A DNA stretch of 64,000 nucleotides from Icerya purchasi (lineage: Eukaryota; Arthropoda; Insecta; Hemiptera; Monophlebidae): NCBI GenBank assembly GCA_039619475.1, contig CM077116.1, forward strand, positions 299,998,464 through 300,062,463, in the 5' to 3' direction. Under the pieces are notes generated by a model. The model had not been told where the DNA came from. It did not search any database and saw only the letters and a program-made list of their open reading frames with translations. Numbering within the stretch: the stretch's first letter is position 1; the number at the start of each line of letters is the position of its first letter. Position numbers and translations under genes: made by a program. Below are positions 24,060-35,479 of this stretch, piece by piece.

Positions 24060-25330
24060 TCATGATTTAGTATTAATAATGTGTCAATGGGAACAGGGCT
24101 CCCACAAGCCTATCTGGTTTTAGAAGTTTCAGAAAAAAGTTAAATGAATTGTAGCTGTTTTGTATATATCATTATTGATTTGTTTATGGAATTATCTATA
24201 TATATATATATTACATTTAAACACGTGAATCGGCGAGTGTCGTGAGACAATGAAATTAATTAGTCAGTAATAAATATTCTAGTTGATGTAAATAAAAAAA
24301 ATTAATAAAAAAAAATAAATATATGTACATAATTACTAGTCAAAACAGTATTTAGGATTATATTAAAGTTAGCGAGACGTGTAATTTTGGTAAAAAACGA
24401 AAACATAATTTACTAAAAGCAATTTCCGTCGATTTTAAGGTGAATTAATTTTGTAACTGCATAATGTTTAATAATGTATATATTTAATTAATGTAATGTG
24501 TCAAGTTTAGGGTATTTTAGTTAAATCAAAAAATTATAAAAAGGAAGAACCCTTTGGATTTGTCGGAGTAAATAAGTTGTTTAATAGGATAAAAGTTAAA
24601 TTGCGATAAGTGTGTATTTGGGTTGTAACGATAATATAAGAGAGATTACGAGGGTGAACCGTAAAAGCATAGTGAATGTTTTCGGAGGGTATTATGGCGT
24701 TTCAGCTATAACAGGGTATAACAGGAATTTATAAAAATGATAAGGTATTAAGTATATCTTAGAAGCTCAGAAAATTCTCGGAGTATGAGACAAGAGAGGA
24801 CCGGTAATATGTAGTAGTAATAATAATAGTAATAACGGTAAAAATAAGTTTATATATACAAATAATTAAATAAGTTTTTGGCTAATTATTTTAGATAATT
24901 TCTGGCTAGTCTGTAGTAGTACGTAGAATAAGTTTTATTTAAAAAGATATTTAATTTATATTTTACTTTTTCAAAGAATCCGATTTCAGAATCATTTATT
25001 ATTATTGAAAAAAGTCCGCTAATGTATTTAATAGAATTTGTTATATTTTGATTAATAATTATAATAAAAAATTAAGAATAATTTGAATGATTGCAATGGC
25101 GATAAAACAAATTTTATAAAGCAGTTTCGAATTTAAAAATATTGGTCAGATTTTCATCAATCATTCACGGTGGCGATAGAAAATCAAGATTGCATTAAAT
25201 TTGATTAATATTTGGAGAATCGAAAATTACGTAACAGCAAAAGTATCAGAAATATATTGAAGTTATAAAATAATATCAGTTAGCGGAACCAGAAATAATA
25301 TCAGCGTGGAAAAATTGATCTATATTTGCA
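24060..25330. other. Intergenic, no gene seen
   Basis: AT-rich with short (TA)n at about 24198-24210. No long open frame in either direction. Confidence 0.35.
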
Positions 25331-25334
25331 ATGT

Positions 25335-25402
25335 CTAGTAGCGGGATTCGAATCAGGTTCTATCAGAATGGAATACTAACTGTCCACTCAGCTACGATAG
25401 GA
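25335..25402 (-). repeat. tRNA-derived SINE head or tRNA pseudogene
   Basis: On the minus strand an A-box-like TAGCTGAGTGGA (25394-25383) is followed about 30 bp later by a B-box GATTCGAATCC (25354-25344), the spacing of a Pol III promoter in a tRNA. Flanks do not form a full cloverleaf that I can confirm (no clear acceptor stem), so it is more likely a SINE head than a working tRNA gene. Confidence 0.55.
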
Positions 25403-25530
25403 CAGCTATCTAACAGAAACGTATGTATTATATAATTTATTAAATGGGTAAAATTACAAACTATCTAAGAATTTAAAGTTATTCAATATTATAGTTAGTA
25501 AATTTTTTGGCAGAAACTGAAATTTCGTTG

Positions 25531-25786
25531 GAAATTAAAAGAATTAAATCACCAATTAACACAATACTTTGGTTAAAAACCAAATTTATACTTCACAGTT
25601 ATTATTTTCACTGAAAAAGTTGTTGGAGTGATTGAGCACGTCCTATACCCCCATCACGTATTTATATTTCTGCGCATACAAATATACATCTCATGACTGT
25701 CAGCAGTGGGAATAATAACTTTGAAGTATAAATTTAGTTTTTAACCAAAGTATTATGTTACTTCGTGATTTAATTCTTTTAATTTC
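25531..25786. mobile_element. 256-bp MITE with inverted repeats of about 75 bp
   Basis: The left end GAAATTAAAAGAATTAAATC is matched by its reverse complement ending at 25786. Complementarity continues with a few mismatches through AATACTTTGGTTAAAAAC to about 25609, leaving an unpaired centre of about 105 bp. Non-coding; the transposase source is not identifiable. Confidence 0.75.
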
Positions 25787-26188
25787 TGCGTCATTTTTTC
25801 GATTTTTATCTGCGTCTATTCAATTTCGGTTTTTTCATCTTTCTTTCACTACGTTCTTTATGATGCTGATCATATTTTGTTTGAATGTTTGACCTTTTCG
25901 GTCGAATAACTGTTCTGCACATTTTCAGCTTATAATCCTCAGTTACTCATATTCTTCTTCATCTTCCAATTCTAGTTCCTTTTACCTCTCATTCAACTAC
26001 CTCTTCCTCCTCGGCCATGATTCTTAGATTTTCCCTCTTTTAAGAGCTCCACAATCTCGTTTATTATTATTATTACTTCTTTTTCTTTTATAATAAATTT
26101 ATCAACAAGAACATTAGCCCAAAAAATGTGAAAATGAAGTAAATAAAGTTGTATTCTTAAACGTTTAAGGATAGAGTATACGAATAAT

Positions 26189-26255
26189 TCGAGGGCGGGA
26201 ATAATAGAAGCAGAAGGAAAGGGATATTAAGGTTTTCTGTTATTCCCACCCTCGA
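26189..26255. repeat. Hairpin, arms of about 21 bp
   Basis: TCGAGGGCGGGAATAATAGA (26189) pairs with TTCTGTTATTCCCACCCTCG (ending 26254), with a purine-rich loop between. Purpose unknown. Confidence 0.5.
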
Positions 26256-26414
26256 GAAAAAAAAGCAATAATAATAATTTTTAATCTTTCTAAAACACAC
26301 CGGTAAAGATTTTTTGAAATATTTTCAAAACCAGCAAAAACTCTATAAAATAATAACATTAAAAATATTAGTTCTCATTTCTTTACAACTATTACCCTAA
26401 TTATTAGGAATATT

Positions 26415-27056
26415 GATTTAAAGTGGGTTCTTAGCCATATAGGCATTACGGTTGATGCTCAAGCTGCTGCTTACTGTCACGCCCTTTTAAAAAAAAACGT
26501 TCATCCTCTAATCTTGTGTTTTTATGTAAAAAATCCTATCTGAAAGTTTTGTCAGACATCTATTCCTTCTTCTTTCACAATGAACGTTCATTTTACCCAT
26601 TTGTTCAACCTGATCTTCCTTTTGTTTTCTGGTTCCTTCAGTTCCATTCGCTTCCTCCTTCTGTTGTTATTTCTATTATTTACGTGCATTTTAAACATTC
26701 TCTTTAACCTTTTTCTCGGTTTTGCTTTTTCCTTGCTTCTTCACTAAATCACCCTCTACACCCGCCTGAAGTAGTGATCTGCGATACTAATCACATCTTT
26801 TTTGAATGTCTGTCCCTTTCTGTCGAACGTTGTTTTCTGTATTCTTATCTGTTGAAACTCAAGCGTTCTATTCTTTACTGCGCATCTTATATAATTTTTT
26901 TCCCCTCATCCCAAATCATTCCAGCTATTGGTTTTTTATATTGTCAATACCTAACGTATTAATTTTTAATTGACAGCTCTTTCCTTCCGTTTTGAGTTTA
27001 GCTGTGTATCCCTGGCTAAAGTCCCCCCCCCAAAAAAAAACAACAAACAAATAAAC
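26415..27056 (+). pseudogene. I-like retrotransposon 3' remnant
   Basis: Begins inside RNase H (KWVLSHIGITVDAQAAAYCH, where the usual form is KWVPSHIGI..NE.AD). After pyrimidine-rich sequence it shows a zinc-knuckle-like VICDTNHIFFECLSL. It ends with CCCCCCCCCAAAAAAAAA and an ACAA-rich tail at 27026-27056, directly against the satellite array. Confidence 0.55.
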
Positions 27057-27504
27057 AATACGATTGACCCTAACTTATAAATAACAGAGGATTATGAAAT
27101 ATAAGAAATTCTTAATACCAAATCATTAACAGGTCCAACTCCCAAATTTTTTAATATTACTACTAAAACCAAAATACACAACAGTAAATTGAAGAGGTAG
27201 ACAACTGAAATTTGGTATGTAAGACACTCCGAACCAGTAAGTAATAAATAGTTATTCAACCGCGAAAATTTTATGTAAGAGACTTGAATAGGTCCTACAT
27301 ACCAAATTAACGGTATTTTCACGAAAATGAAAATACATATATATAGCAAAGACTACAAGAGATAAAAAGCTAAAATTTGACGGGTATAACATTCTTGATT
27401 TGTTAATAACAAAAAACTTATGAAGTCTAAGAAATTTCAAATACAAAGCCCTAAATAGGCTCGGTATTTTCAAGTCTTGAATATAAACCGTCCTCGGAGC
27501 CTTA

Positions 27505-30500
27505 GATAATTTGGGCGAAACATCCATCATTCTGGGTGGGGATTTTAATGCTTTAAATAGATGTTGGGGATGTAGTCGGAATGACAGAAAAGGCTGGGCA
27601 GTGATGAATATTATCTTTAATTCATCACTTTGTTTCCTTAACGATGATTCGGCTACAAAATTCGGGAATCCGCAATTTTCAAATAATCCAGTGGATCTAA
27701 CGTTAGTTTCAAATGATATTTTCCTGGAATGCTCTTGGAGAGTGCTTCCCATTTCATTGGGTAGCGATCATTTTCCTATCGTTATTGACATTGGTTCAGA
27801 GTCTTCCAACCCTACCGCTGCTGACCCATCTTACTTAGATGATAATATTTCATGATGGAAACTCGCAAAGACCGATTGGAGTAGATTTCAAAATGCACAG
27901 GACTTAGCCATTCATGAAGGTCGACCCTATGGATAAATATAATCTATTCCAGCAGGCCGTTTTGACGTCTTTACAAGAATCAACCCCGCGAGCGACCCTA
28001 TAAAAGGGGAAAAACAATCTAAGCCCTGGTGGAATAGTGAGTGTGAATTAAAAATTAGAAACCGTAATGAGTCTTTGAGGAATTTTCGATTAGAAGGCTG
28101 TATGCAATCATATATAGAATATAAAAAAGTTGCTGCTGAAACACGTAAACTTTTAAAATTAAGCAAAAAAGCTTCCTGGAAGAATTTATGTAGCAAATTT
28201 AATAGGAACACACCTTTAAAAGAGGTTTGGTTTTTGGCTAAACGCTTCAAGAACAATAGAACACCGAGTAATGTTATAGATAATGCGGACTGGTTTCAGG
28301 AGTTTGTTAGTTTGGTGTCCCCTCCGTACGTGCCTATGGCGGATGAGTTACATGAAATCAATCAGGCGCCACAAACTCATACGGTGGCGAATCATTTTTT
28401 GCTACAACCTATCTCTTATGCCGAACTATTTGTCCCATTAAATAAGAAGAAAGATTCAGCACCTGGCATAAATGGCGTAACATATTCGGTCCTAAAGAAC
28501 ATGTCTGAAAACGCCAAAATTATTCTTGTCGGCATCTTTAATAGTTTGCTGCAACAGGGTTTGGTTCCGGATGACTGGCGGCGGTTTCTTGTATGTCCTA
28601 TTCTGAAACCCGGGAAGTCTCCTGCTCAAGCATCTTCTTACCGGCCAATTTCCTTGGCTTTCTGCCTAAGAAAAGCATTTGAACTGGTTATAAAGAATCG
28701 TTTAATATGGTGGTTTGAAAATAACAACATCTTTCTGCACAATATGTTTGGGTTTCGTCCAGGTTTAGGGACTTTGGATTGTATTGCTAGTTTTTTAAAT
28801 GGCGTTTACCAATCGTTCATTAATAGGGAGTTTCTTCTGGACACATTTTTAGATGTTAAGGGAGCTTTGGACAATGTTTCCATTCCCATCCTGTTTAAGT
28901 AATTAACCGACTTAGGAGTACCAAATCACATGGTAATAACTCTGTGTAAGTTATTTTCGAAAAGATTGCTCTATTTTCTAAACCCAGTTTCTAAACGAAC
29001 AGAGCTCCGTACAGTTTATCGGGGACTTGCTCAAGGATTGGTTTTGAGTCCTTTATTGTTCAACATTTATATCAGATCAATCCTATGTACTCAGCTACAC
29101 TCTGCATCAAATATTTTATCATATGCAGACGATGTTGTTGTATATAGTAGAGATAAAAATCTTTCTTATTGTATACAGAATAATTAATTTTCAGTAAACG
29201 TTTCCCATGATTCTTTTCAAAAGATTAGTTTGGATTTGTTTCCATCCAAATCTTGTATTACATTATTTACTCTTAGGCCTTACTCTCAACTGGATATAAT
29301 AATTAAAATGCATAATCAAAACATTAGGTTCTCTAAACAGGCGAGATATCTGGGCATGTATCTAGACTCCAGATTAACTTGGGCATTCCATATACAGACG
29401 TTGCTCCAACAATTACCCAGGACTTTTAATCCATTGAAGGCGATTAGCAATACTTCCTGGGGAAGCGACCCAGTAACCTTAGGTCTTCTGTATAAAGCTA
29501 TTGTTAGGTCTAAACTCGATTACGGTGCGATTTTTTATGGATCGGCTTCAAAGTCGCTTCTGGGTAAGTTAGACGTTTTGCAGAATCTGGGATTGAGGCT
29601 TATAACAGGGAATGTTAGATCAGCTCCTACTATAAGTCTTCAGATGGAATCCAAAATTTCTCCCCTACAGGTAAGAAGATCTCTTCTGGCAGATCGGTTT
29701 TTAATTAAATATTGCAACTTCCTCCAGCCATTAATTTTTAAAAAATTCATTAAAATTTCAAACGAATGGAGATTTGTACAGCGTAAGAAACCGCTTTTAA
29801 TTAAAAATGTCAATAGGTACAGCTCATATTGCCCCGCCCTTATTCCCGTACTGCCTTCTAGGTATTTTATTTTCCCGTTTATTATCAATTCGGTTAAAAT
29901 AGACATAAATTTAGACCTCTTAAACAACTTAAAGAAAGAATGCCTTCCCCCCCATGTATTTAATTCTTGCTTTTTGCAATTAATGGAATCCGAATACCCT
30001 TCTTTCCTAAGAATATTTACGGATGGCGCCAAGTTCTCAGAGTCTAGGAAGGCGACGGGCGCGGCATTCATAACGGGAGAGAACTTAATATTTAAGTTTA
30101 AGCTTCTGCCTGAGGTTTCTGTTTTTACTGCTGAGTTGTTCGCCATTGACAAGGCCTGCGATTTTATTCTAAACGCTGCAGACGGTAGAGGAAAATTGGT
30201 AATATGCTCAGACAGTCTAAGCAGCCTTTTCGCCCTTAGGAACAGTCACTTTAAGCATCAGAACCACCCGTTGATATTCGAAATCAAATTAAAACTCGCT
30301 AACATTTGGGACAATGGGGGTACAGTAAAGTTTTGTTGGATCCCTAGTCACTGTGGGATCATATTGAACGAAGTGGTGGGTCAGGCAGCTAAAGACGCTG
30401 TCTGGGACGGGATAATATACCCCTACATCCCATCAACGGATCTTTTGGAGAAGGTTAAAAGAGATAACTTAACTGAATGGGAAAATATTATCAAAAGTGC

Positions 30501-30840
30501 GCCTAGTACAGACAGGTCTTACGAATTGGTCCAATCGACTCTTCCGGTTAGACCCTGGTATTACAATATTTCTAATGTTCCGGATAGTTTGGTGCGAAAG
30601 TTTGTAACTACTATCTGCAAACTTCGTACAAGGCATAACAGGGTGCGACTAAATTTTGGGGTTGAAACCCCTCTACACTCCAATTGTAATGAGAATTTTA
30701 GTACAGGTTATCGTGAGGAAATTATTCGCCTGTTGTTTAATTGTGAGGCGCTAGCCAGAGACAGTCTTCCTTTTGGAGGATTTAAAGGTCTGCGGTTCGT
30801 TTCCACCTTATTGTATTTTTTCCTTACTCGCTTCAGGTAA
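27505..30840 (+). pseudogene. EN-RT-RNase H polyprotein of the I-like element, broken by stops
   Basis: The endonuclease end (27511-27855) has IILGGDFNALN and a SLGSDHFPIVIDI motif. RT (28075-29190) has ICPILKP.KS...ASSYRPISLA, a DVKGALDNV where DLK.AYD.V is expected, GLAQGLVLSPLLFNIYI and LSYADDVVVYS. RNase H (about 30005-30410) has FTDGAKF, FTAELFAID, ICSDSLSSLFA and CWIPSHCGIILNEVVGQAAK, in which the fourth catalytic Asp is Gly. The element therefore has both nonsense breaks and an active-site loss. The C-terminal RPWYYN...FVTTICKLRTRHN segment is typical of the I group. Confidence 0.85.
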
Positions 30841-31106
30841 TCGTGTGTTCTTAATAATATTCACGTTTATTGAAAGAAGTAAAATCATTATTTAAATACT
30901 TTTTTGTTGTTTTTTTTTGCTTTTTTACTTTTTTTTGTTTTTGATTTTGTGGCCCGGCTTCAGTTAACCATCAAAGAGTTCTGATGTGGCTAATAAATGT
31001 CATCCTCCGAGGTCTTGCAGCTTGTTAATTACTCGGTTCTAAACCTATATCCTTGACCTGCTTCTGTCCAGTCGCATCCCAGTGCCTGTTGCACTTGGGG
31101 TGTGAT

Positions 31107-31390
31107 GTTATCAGTGTTAATTTTATATTCTTTACTTCTTGACACTTGTGGGCTATGTCAATCATTGCGGCCATGTGTGTTCAAGTTGTATTGTGAGAGT
31201 GTAATTATCAATGTTAATTCCATATCCTTCTTGACACTCGTGGGCTATGTCATATCATGGCGGCCATGTGTGTTTGAATTGTATTGTGGACGTTTAATTA
31301 TCAGTGTTAATTCCGTATCCTTCTTCTCGACATATGTGGGCTATGTTGCGTCATTGCGGCCATGTTTGCTCGAACCTTATTGCTACACAC
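31107..31390 (+). repeat. Three tandem repeats of about 93 bp in the I-like element 3' UTR
   Basis: Each unit contains ATCA.TGTTAATTCC.TATC, GACAC..GTGGGCTATGT and CATTGCGGCCATGTGTG, starting near 31107, 31201 and 31296. Similar in spacing to the repeats at 34989-35460. Confidence 0.8.
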
Positions 31391-33034
31391 TATTCTGTTA
31401 GTCTAGGTTATTTGTAGAGGTTGTTGGTGGCCAAATGGTTTCTTGCCGGGCCAAAAAAAAAAAAAAAAATACTCTTGAATATTACTCAGAACTTAAAATA
31501 CACGGCATTAAGCCTATTTAACTTAAAAAGTTAAAATTTGGTACAATCAAACTTTTTACCACGTAAATAACAGAAAAATTATCAAACATAAAAAATACTT
31601 AGTCCTAATTCCTAAATGAACCCTGCCTTCCCAATTTTTCAGGACTTTCCAATAAATTTTTGCCCAAGAATTAGAAATGCAACGTTAAACGTTTTTATCA
31701 TATAAAGTTGAATTTTGGTACGATCGAACTCCTAACTTGTAAATAACAAAGCATTTATGAAACATAAAATTCTTAGTACCAAGTTCAGTGGGTCCAAACC
31801 ATAGAATTTTTAAATATTTCTACTAAAATCGAAATAAACAGCAATAAATAGAAAAGGGAGACAGCTGAAATTCGGTATGTACAGCATTTCAGACTGATAA
31901 GTAACCAAAAATTATAAAACGGCGAAAATTGTACATAAAAGACCCAAAATGGGATCAAACTTTTGAATTTTTCAGTATTTTTACACAAATGGAAATTCCT
32001 AACAAAAACTAGAAAAGTTAGAAATTTAAAATTTGGTAGGTACAACATTCCGGACTTGTCAACTACAGAAAAGTTGTGAAGTCAAAAAATATAAAGTTAA
32101 CTTAAGCATTAAACTTATTTAACTGAAGAAAAACTTGTAAATAACAAAAATATTAAGAAATATAAAGAATATGTAATATCAATCTTTAAGAAACCTCTAG
32201 ATTTTTAATTACTTCTGTTAGAATTAAAATACATAAAAATAACATAATGAAGTAGGCAACTGAAATGTTCTACCCACGGCACTCCAGATCTGTAAGTAAT
32301 GCAAAAATTATAAAACCACAAAAATTTTTCATAGGAGATTCCAAATAGTCCCAAAATTCCAAATTTTCAATATTTTTACACAAACAAAAGTACATAGAAT
32401 GCAAGAGGTGAATACCCCACTGCTAGCTTGTCAATAATAGGAAAATTATAAATTCTGAAAAATTTCAAATATAAAAGCCCAAGTGGGCTCTGAATTGTCA
32501 AGGTTTGAAATATTGCATAGCAATTAAAATACACAATGTTAAATCCACTTAACTTAAAAAGTTGTAATTTGGTAAGATTGACTCTCCTGACTTGAAAATA
32601 ACCGAAAAATTATGAAACATAAAAAAATCTTTGAACCAATCCTCAAAAGAGCTCTTACTTTCCAATTTTTCAGGATTTTATCAAGGTTTGAATTTTTTCT
32701 TGGGAATTAAAGTACAAAGCATTGAGTGTATCTATTTTAAAAAGTTGAAATTTCGTATGATCAACTTTCCTAATCCATAAATAACAGAGAAATTACGAAT
32801 CAAAGAATTCTTAATACAAAGTCCCAAGTGGGTCCAAGCTCTGAATTTTTAAATATTTCTACTAAAATCAAAATACAAAGAAATAGTTTGAAGAGGTAGG
32901 CAATTGAAATTTGGTATGTACACCACTGTTGACTTGTAATGTGAAAATTATAAAACTGCAAAAATTTTAGACGGGAGACTGCAATTAGCCATAAACTTCT
33001 AAATTTTTAAGTATTTTCCCAAAAATGAAAACTA

Positions 33035-33865
33035 GCCTGTGGATTGTATTTCAAAAAATTATAGTGCCTTCTCTATTCAACATAGAGAAACAATCTTTTA
33101 ATCATGTTGGGAAAAGGAAGGAAGAAGGTTTTTTTTTTTTTTTATCTAGTAACGAACCAGCATGGATGGCTAGTAGGTCGAGTACTGTGCATCATTTTTT
33201 TTCGTAATAGCGAATCATGTATGGTTATGGTTGTGGCGTGCGAGTTCAGAAAACGTTTGGCGTTGACACCTAAAAAGCTTGTGTTCACCAAGAAATCTTT
33301 GCGTTTATGGTTCAAAAACTTAGAGAATCTGGTTCAATGCGTAAAAAAACCACAAGGTCTTCCTAAGCAAGTAGCAGTGTGGGGTTTCCTTGCCAGATAT
33401 TTTTTTGAAAGCACCATCATTAATGGCTGAGCAATATAAATGGCTGTTGAATGAGTTTATATAACCTGAACTGGTATGACAAGGAAAGCTATCACATATA
33501 TAGTTCTAACAAGATGGCAAAACATGCTGGCAAATGAAACGATGATTTATTTGAAACGAATGTTTGATAACTGAATAATTTTGAGTGGTTTGGAGATCCC
33601 ACGACTGTTGCGTTCACCGGATCTCTCGGTCTGCAGTTTTTTTTAATAGAGATATTTAAAATCAAAAGGGTGCAAAAACAAACCTTTAGACTTAGAAAAA
33701 CTGAAAATGGAGATTCAACATTATTTCCTAGTCATTCCAACTGCTGTGCTAAGTAAAGTTTATGATAATTTTGTTTTAAAACTTTGCAGTTGTATTGAAA
33801 ATGAAGGTCGTAATTTAGGCGATATTACTTTTAAGATCAAGAAGCTGTCGAATTAATAAATATAT
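33035..33865 (+). pseudogene. Mariner-like (IS630/Tc1 superfamily) transposase relic
   Basis: The HTH part reads EFRKRLALTPKKLVFTKKSL then RLWFKNLENLVQCVKKPQGL, the pattern of mariner-type N-terminal domains (..NK.SI..W...F.ETG.V..K.SGRP). Further frames give YKWLLNEFI, FQQDG-like and RSPDLS-like phrases expected around the DDE core. Many frameshifts; terminal repeats not found. Confidence 0.5.
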
Positions 33866-33869
33866 TGAA

Positions 33870-34985
33870 AAAAAAACTTCTTTTACTTTAATTTGGTAAA
33901 AAAAAATCTTAGCACTTTTTGTTGCTCCATTAAAATTTTTTTAAATATGATACATATCTCTGCTGCACCCTATATAAGAAATAGATAGCTGAAATGTACA
34001 ACATTCGATTTTGTCTGATTAAGACCTCCCACTATCGCACATTAAAAATATGGAAAAATTTCACTTGTGCTACTAATCCTTTCCTTCATCATGCTATCTA
34101 GATTGACCTATTATGAGTACCTGGACGCTCAAGATCGAAGACAATAACTTCTTAGCATTTTTGAATCCAGTATCTCGATTCTCTCTGCAGCTGCTTATTC
34201 TAAATTACAGAATAACTATTGTTCTTCTTCATTTTCTAGTCTTGACTCCTTCTATCAGTCTGTTCAATCAGAATAGATTTAATCAATTTCTAGCAAACAA
34301 ATTATTAAATATAGCTAAAAAGGAACAATTTTCAAACTGGGAAAGCTATTTCCACTTTCTCTTCTCTATTCCTTATTTGTTTTATCTTCTGATACAGCTC
34401 GTCTGATTCCTTAGTTTTCCTATTTTCCATTTCACTGTCGCTCTATTACATGCATGTCCGCAATATGTCACCTTCACATAAATCACAGTTTGTTTTCAGC
34501 TTCACTTTTCCACATCTCTATTATACCTTCTCCACTTTGTCCTTTGTATTCCCCATGGTCCTCCTGAGTGCAATCCTAATCATTTGTTTTTAATGTTCTT
34601 TTCTTTCTCTTCAGCACATTAAATTTTACTTTTGTTCCTTAGTCTCATCCTCCTTATAATGCTTCCTTTATTTTCTCAATACTGTCTCATTCAATCATTA
34701 ATTTTATCTCTAATTTTGTATTATTAATTATACCTTACTTTAAGAGATGAATTTTACCTTTTTCATATTCGACAATGATACAACTAGTGATTAAAAATTC
34801 TTTCTTATCTTAAATAATTTTTACTCTGTTCTTCTTTAATATTTCTTAATTTTTTAATTCAAATGTACTCAGAAACCGATTTACATAACGATTCCTTACT
34901 CCTTACATTTTATATTTCCTTATTTTTATTAACATTTGCCCATAACATTTTGTTTTAGAAATGCACATAGTTTATCGCTTAATGC
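33870..34985. other. Pyrimidine-rich intergenic sequence, no gene seen
   Basis: T/C-rich on the plus strand with no domain in any frame. The composition resembles the 3' parts of the nearby I-like elements, so it may be decayed retrotransposon sequence. Confidence 0.35.
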
Positions 34986-34988
34986 TTA

Positions 34989-35460
34989 GAGTCTGGAGTA
35001 GTGTGAGAGCCATACTCGACTGCATTGGTAACCATGTTCATGTTGTTTTAGTATGATCCACTAGCTAGTCTATCAGGAGTAGTGGTATTCCGGGACAATG
35101 AGAGTTCCACTTAATTGTTAGTATAGCCATATTGCTTTGGTACAATTTTTAATTTACAATTATTGAGTATGGTCTGGAACAGTGTGGGCTCTATTTAATT
35201 GTAGTTATGCCGTGCCCTCGCTGTTTTAGTTCATATAATTTTTTATTTACTAACAGAACCCAGGTAAGCACAGCTTAATTGTTGACTCGGACATACTGTT
35301 TTGGTAGTAATCCATTAGTTTCTGTAGTTCTCTACTCGGATCCACATCTTTAATATTGTTAGTAGTTCTGATTGTGAGTGCCAGATCTTAGAAATAGTGT
35401 GGACTCTAACCAAGTGTAGTTGTAATCATACCACTCTTTCATGTTTTTTTAGCAATGTCC
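34989..35460 (+). repeat. Degenerate tandem repeats of about 90 bp
   Basis: Related units near 34989, 35085, 35170, 35255 and 35392 contain AGTGTGG.CTCTA, TAATTGTAGT.ATGCC and CTGTTTTAGT variants. The period and GTGTGGGCT motif recall the 3' UTR repeats at 31107-31390, suggesting the 3' end of another I-like element. Confidence 0.45.
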
Positions 35461-35479
35461 TTGTAATTTTCTTGTGGCA

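Larger units (their letters stand above)
27485..31472 (+). mobile_element. I-like non-LTR retrotransposon, 5'-truncated, inserted in the satellite
   Basis: A perfect 10-bp target duplication TCTTGAATAT flanks it (27475-27484 and 31473-31482), and a poly-A tail ends it at about 31453-31469. It carries the endonuclease C-terminus, RT, RNase H, a zinc-knuckle region and a long 3' UTR with about 93-bp tandem repeats. Stops at about 27855, 28902 and 29187 show that it is inactive. Length 3,988 bp. Confidence 0.9.
27060..33030 (+). repeat. Degenerate satellite array, about 160-bp monomers in a higher-order pattern (interrupted by a retrotransposon)
   Basis: The anchor phrase TGAAATTTGGTA or a variant recurs at about 27207, 27370, 31532, 31708, 31863, 32025, 32260, 32410, 32562, 32745 and 32904. 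Removing the insertion at 27485-31472 gives spacings of 163, 163, 176, 155, 162, 235, 150, 152, 183 and 159 bp. Monomers fall into types that recur in the order A1-A2-B-C (A: GATCGAACTCC-type; B: ATGTACAGCACTCC-type with a following ACAAAAATTATAAAAC.GC; C: TTGTCAATAACAG with GAAGTC). B-to-B distances are about 658 bp (insertion removed) and 644 bp, with one copy shortened to 397 bp. No coding capacity. Confidence 0.72.

Noticed and set aside
25335..25402. Functional tRNA gene
   Set aside because: A and B boxes are present but no convincing acceptor stem or full cloverleaf; treated as SINE-like.
29640..30152. 170-codon minus-strand open frame inside the I-like element
   Set aside because: Antisense shadow of the RNase H/linker coding frame with no domain.
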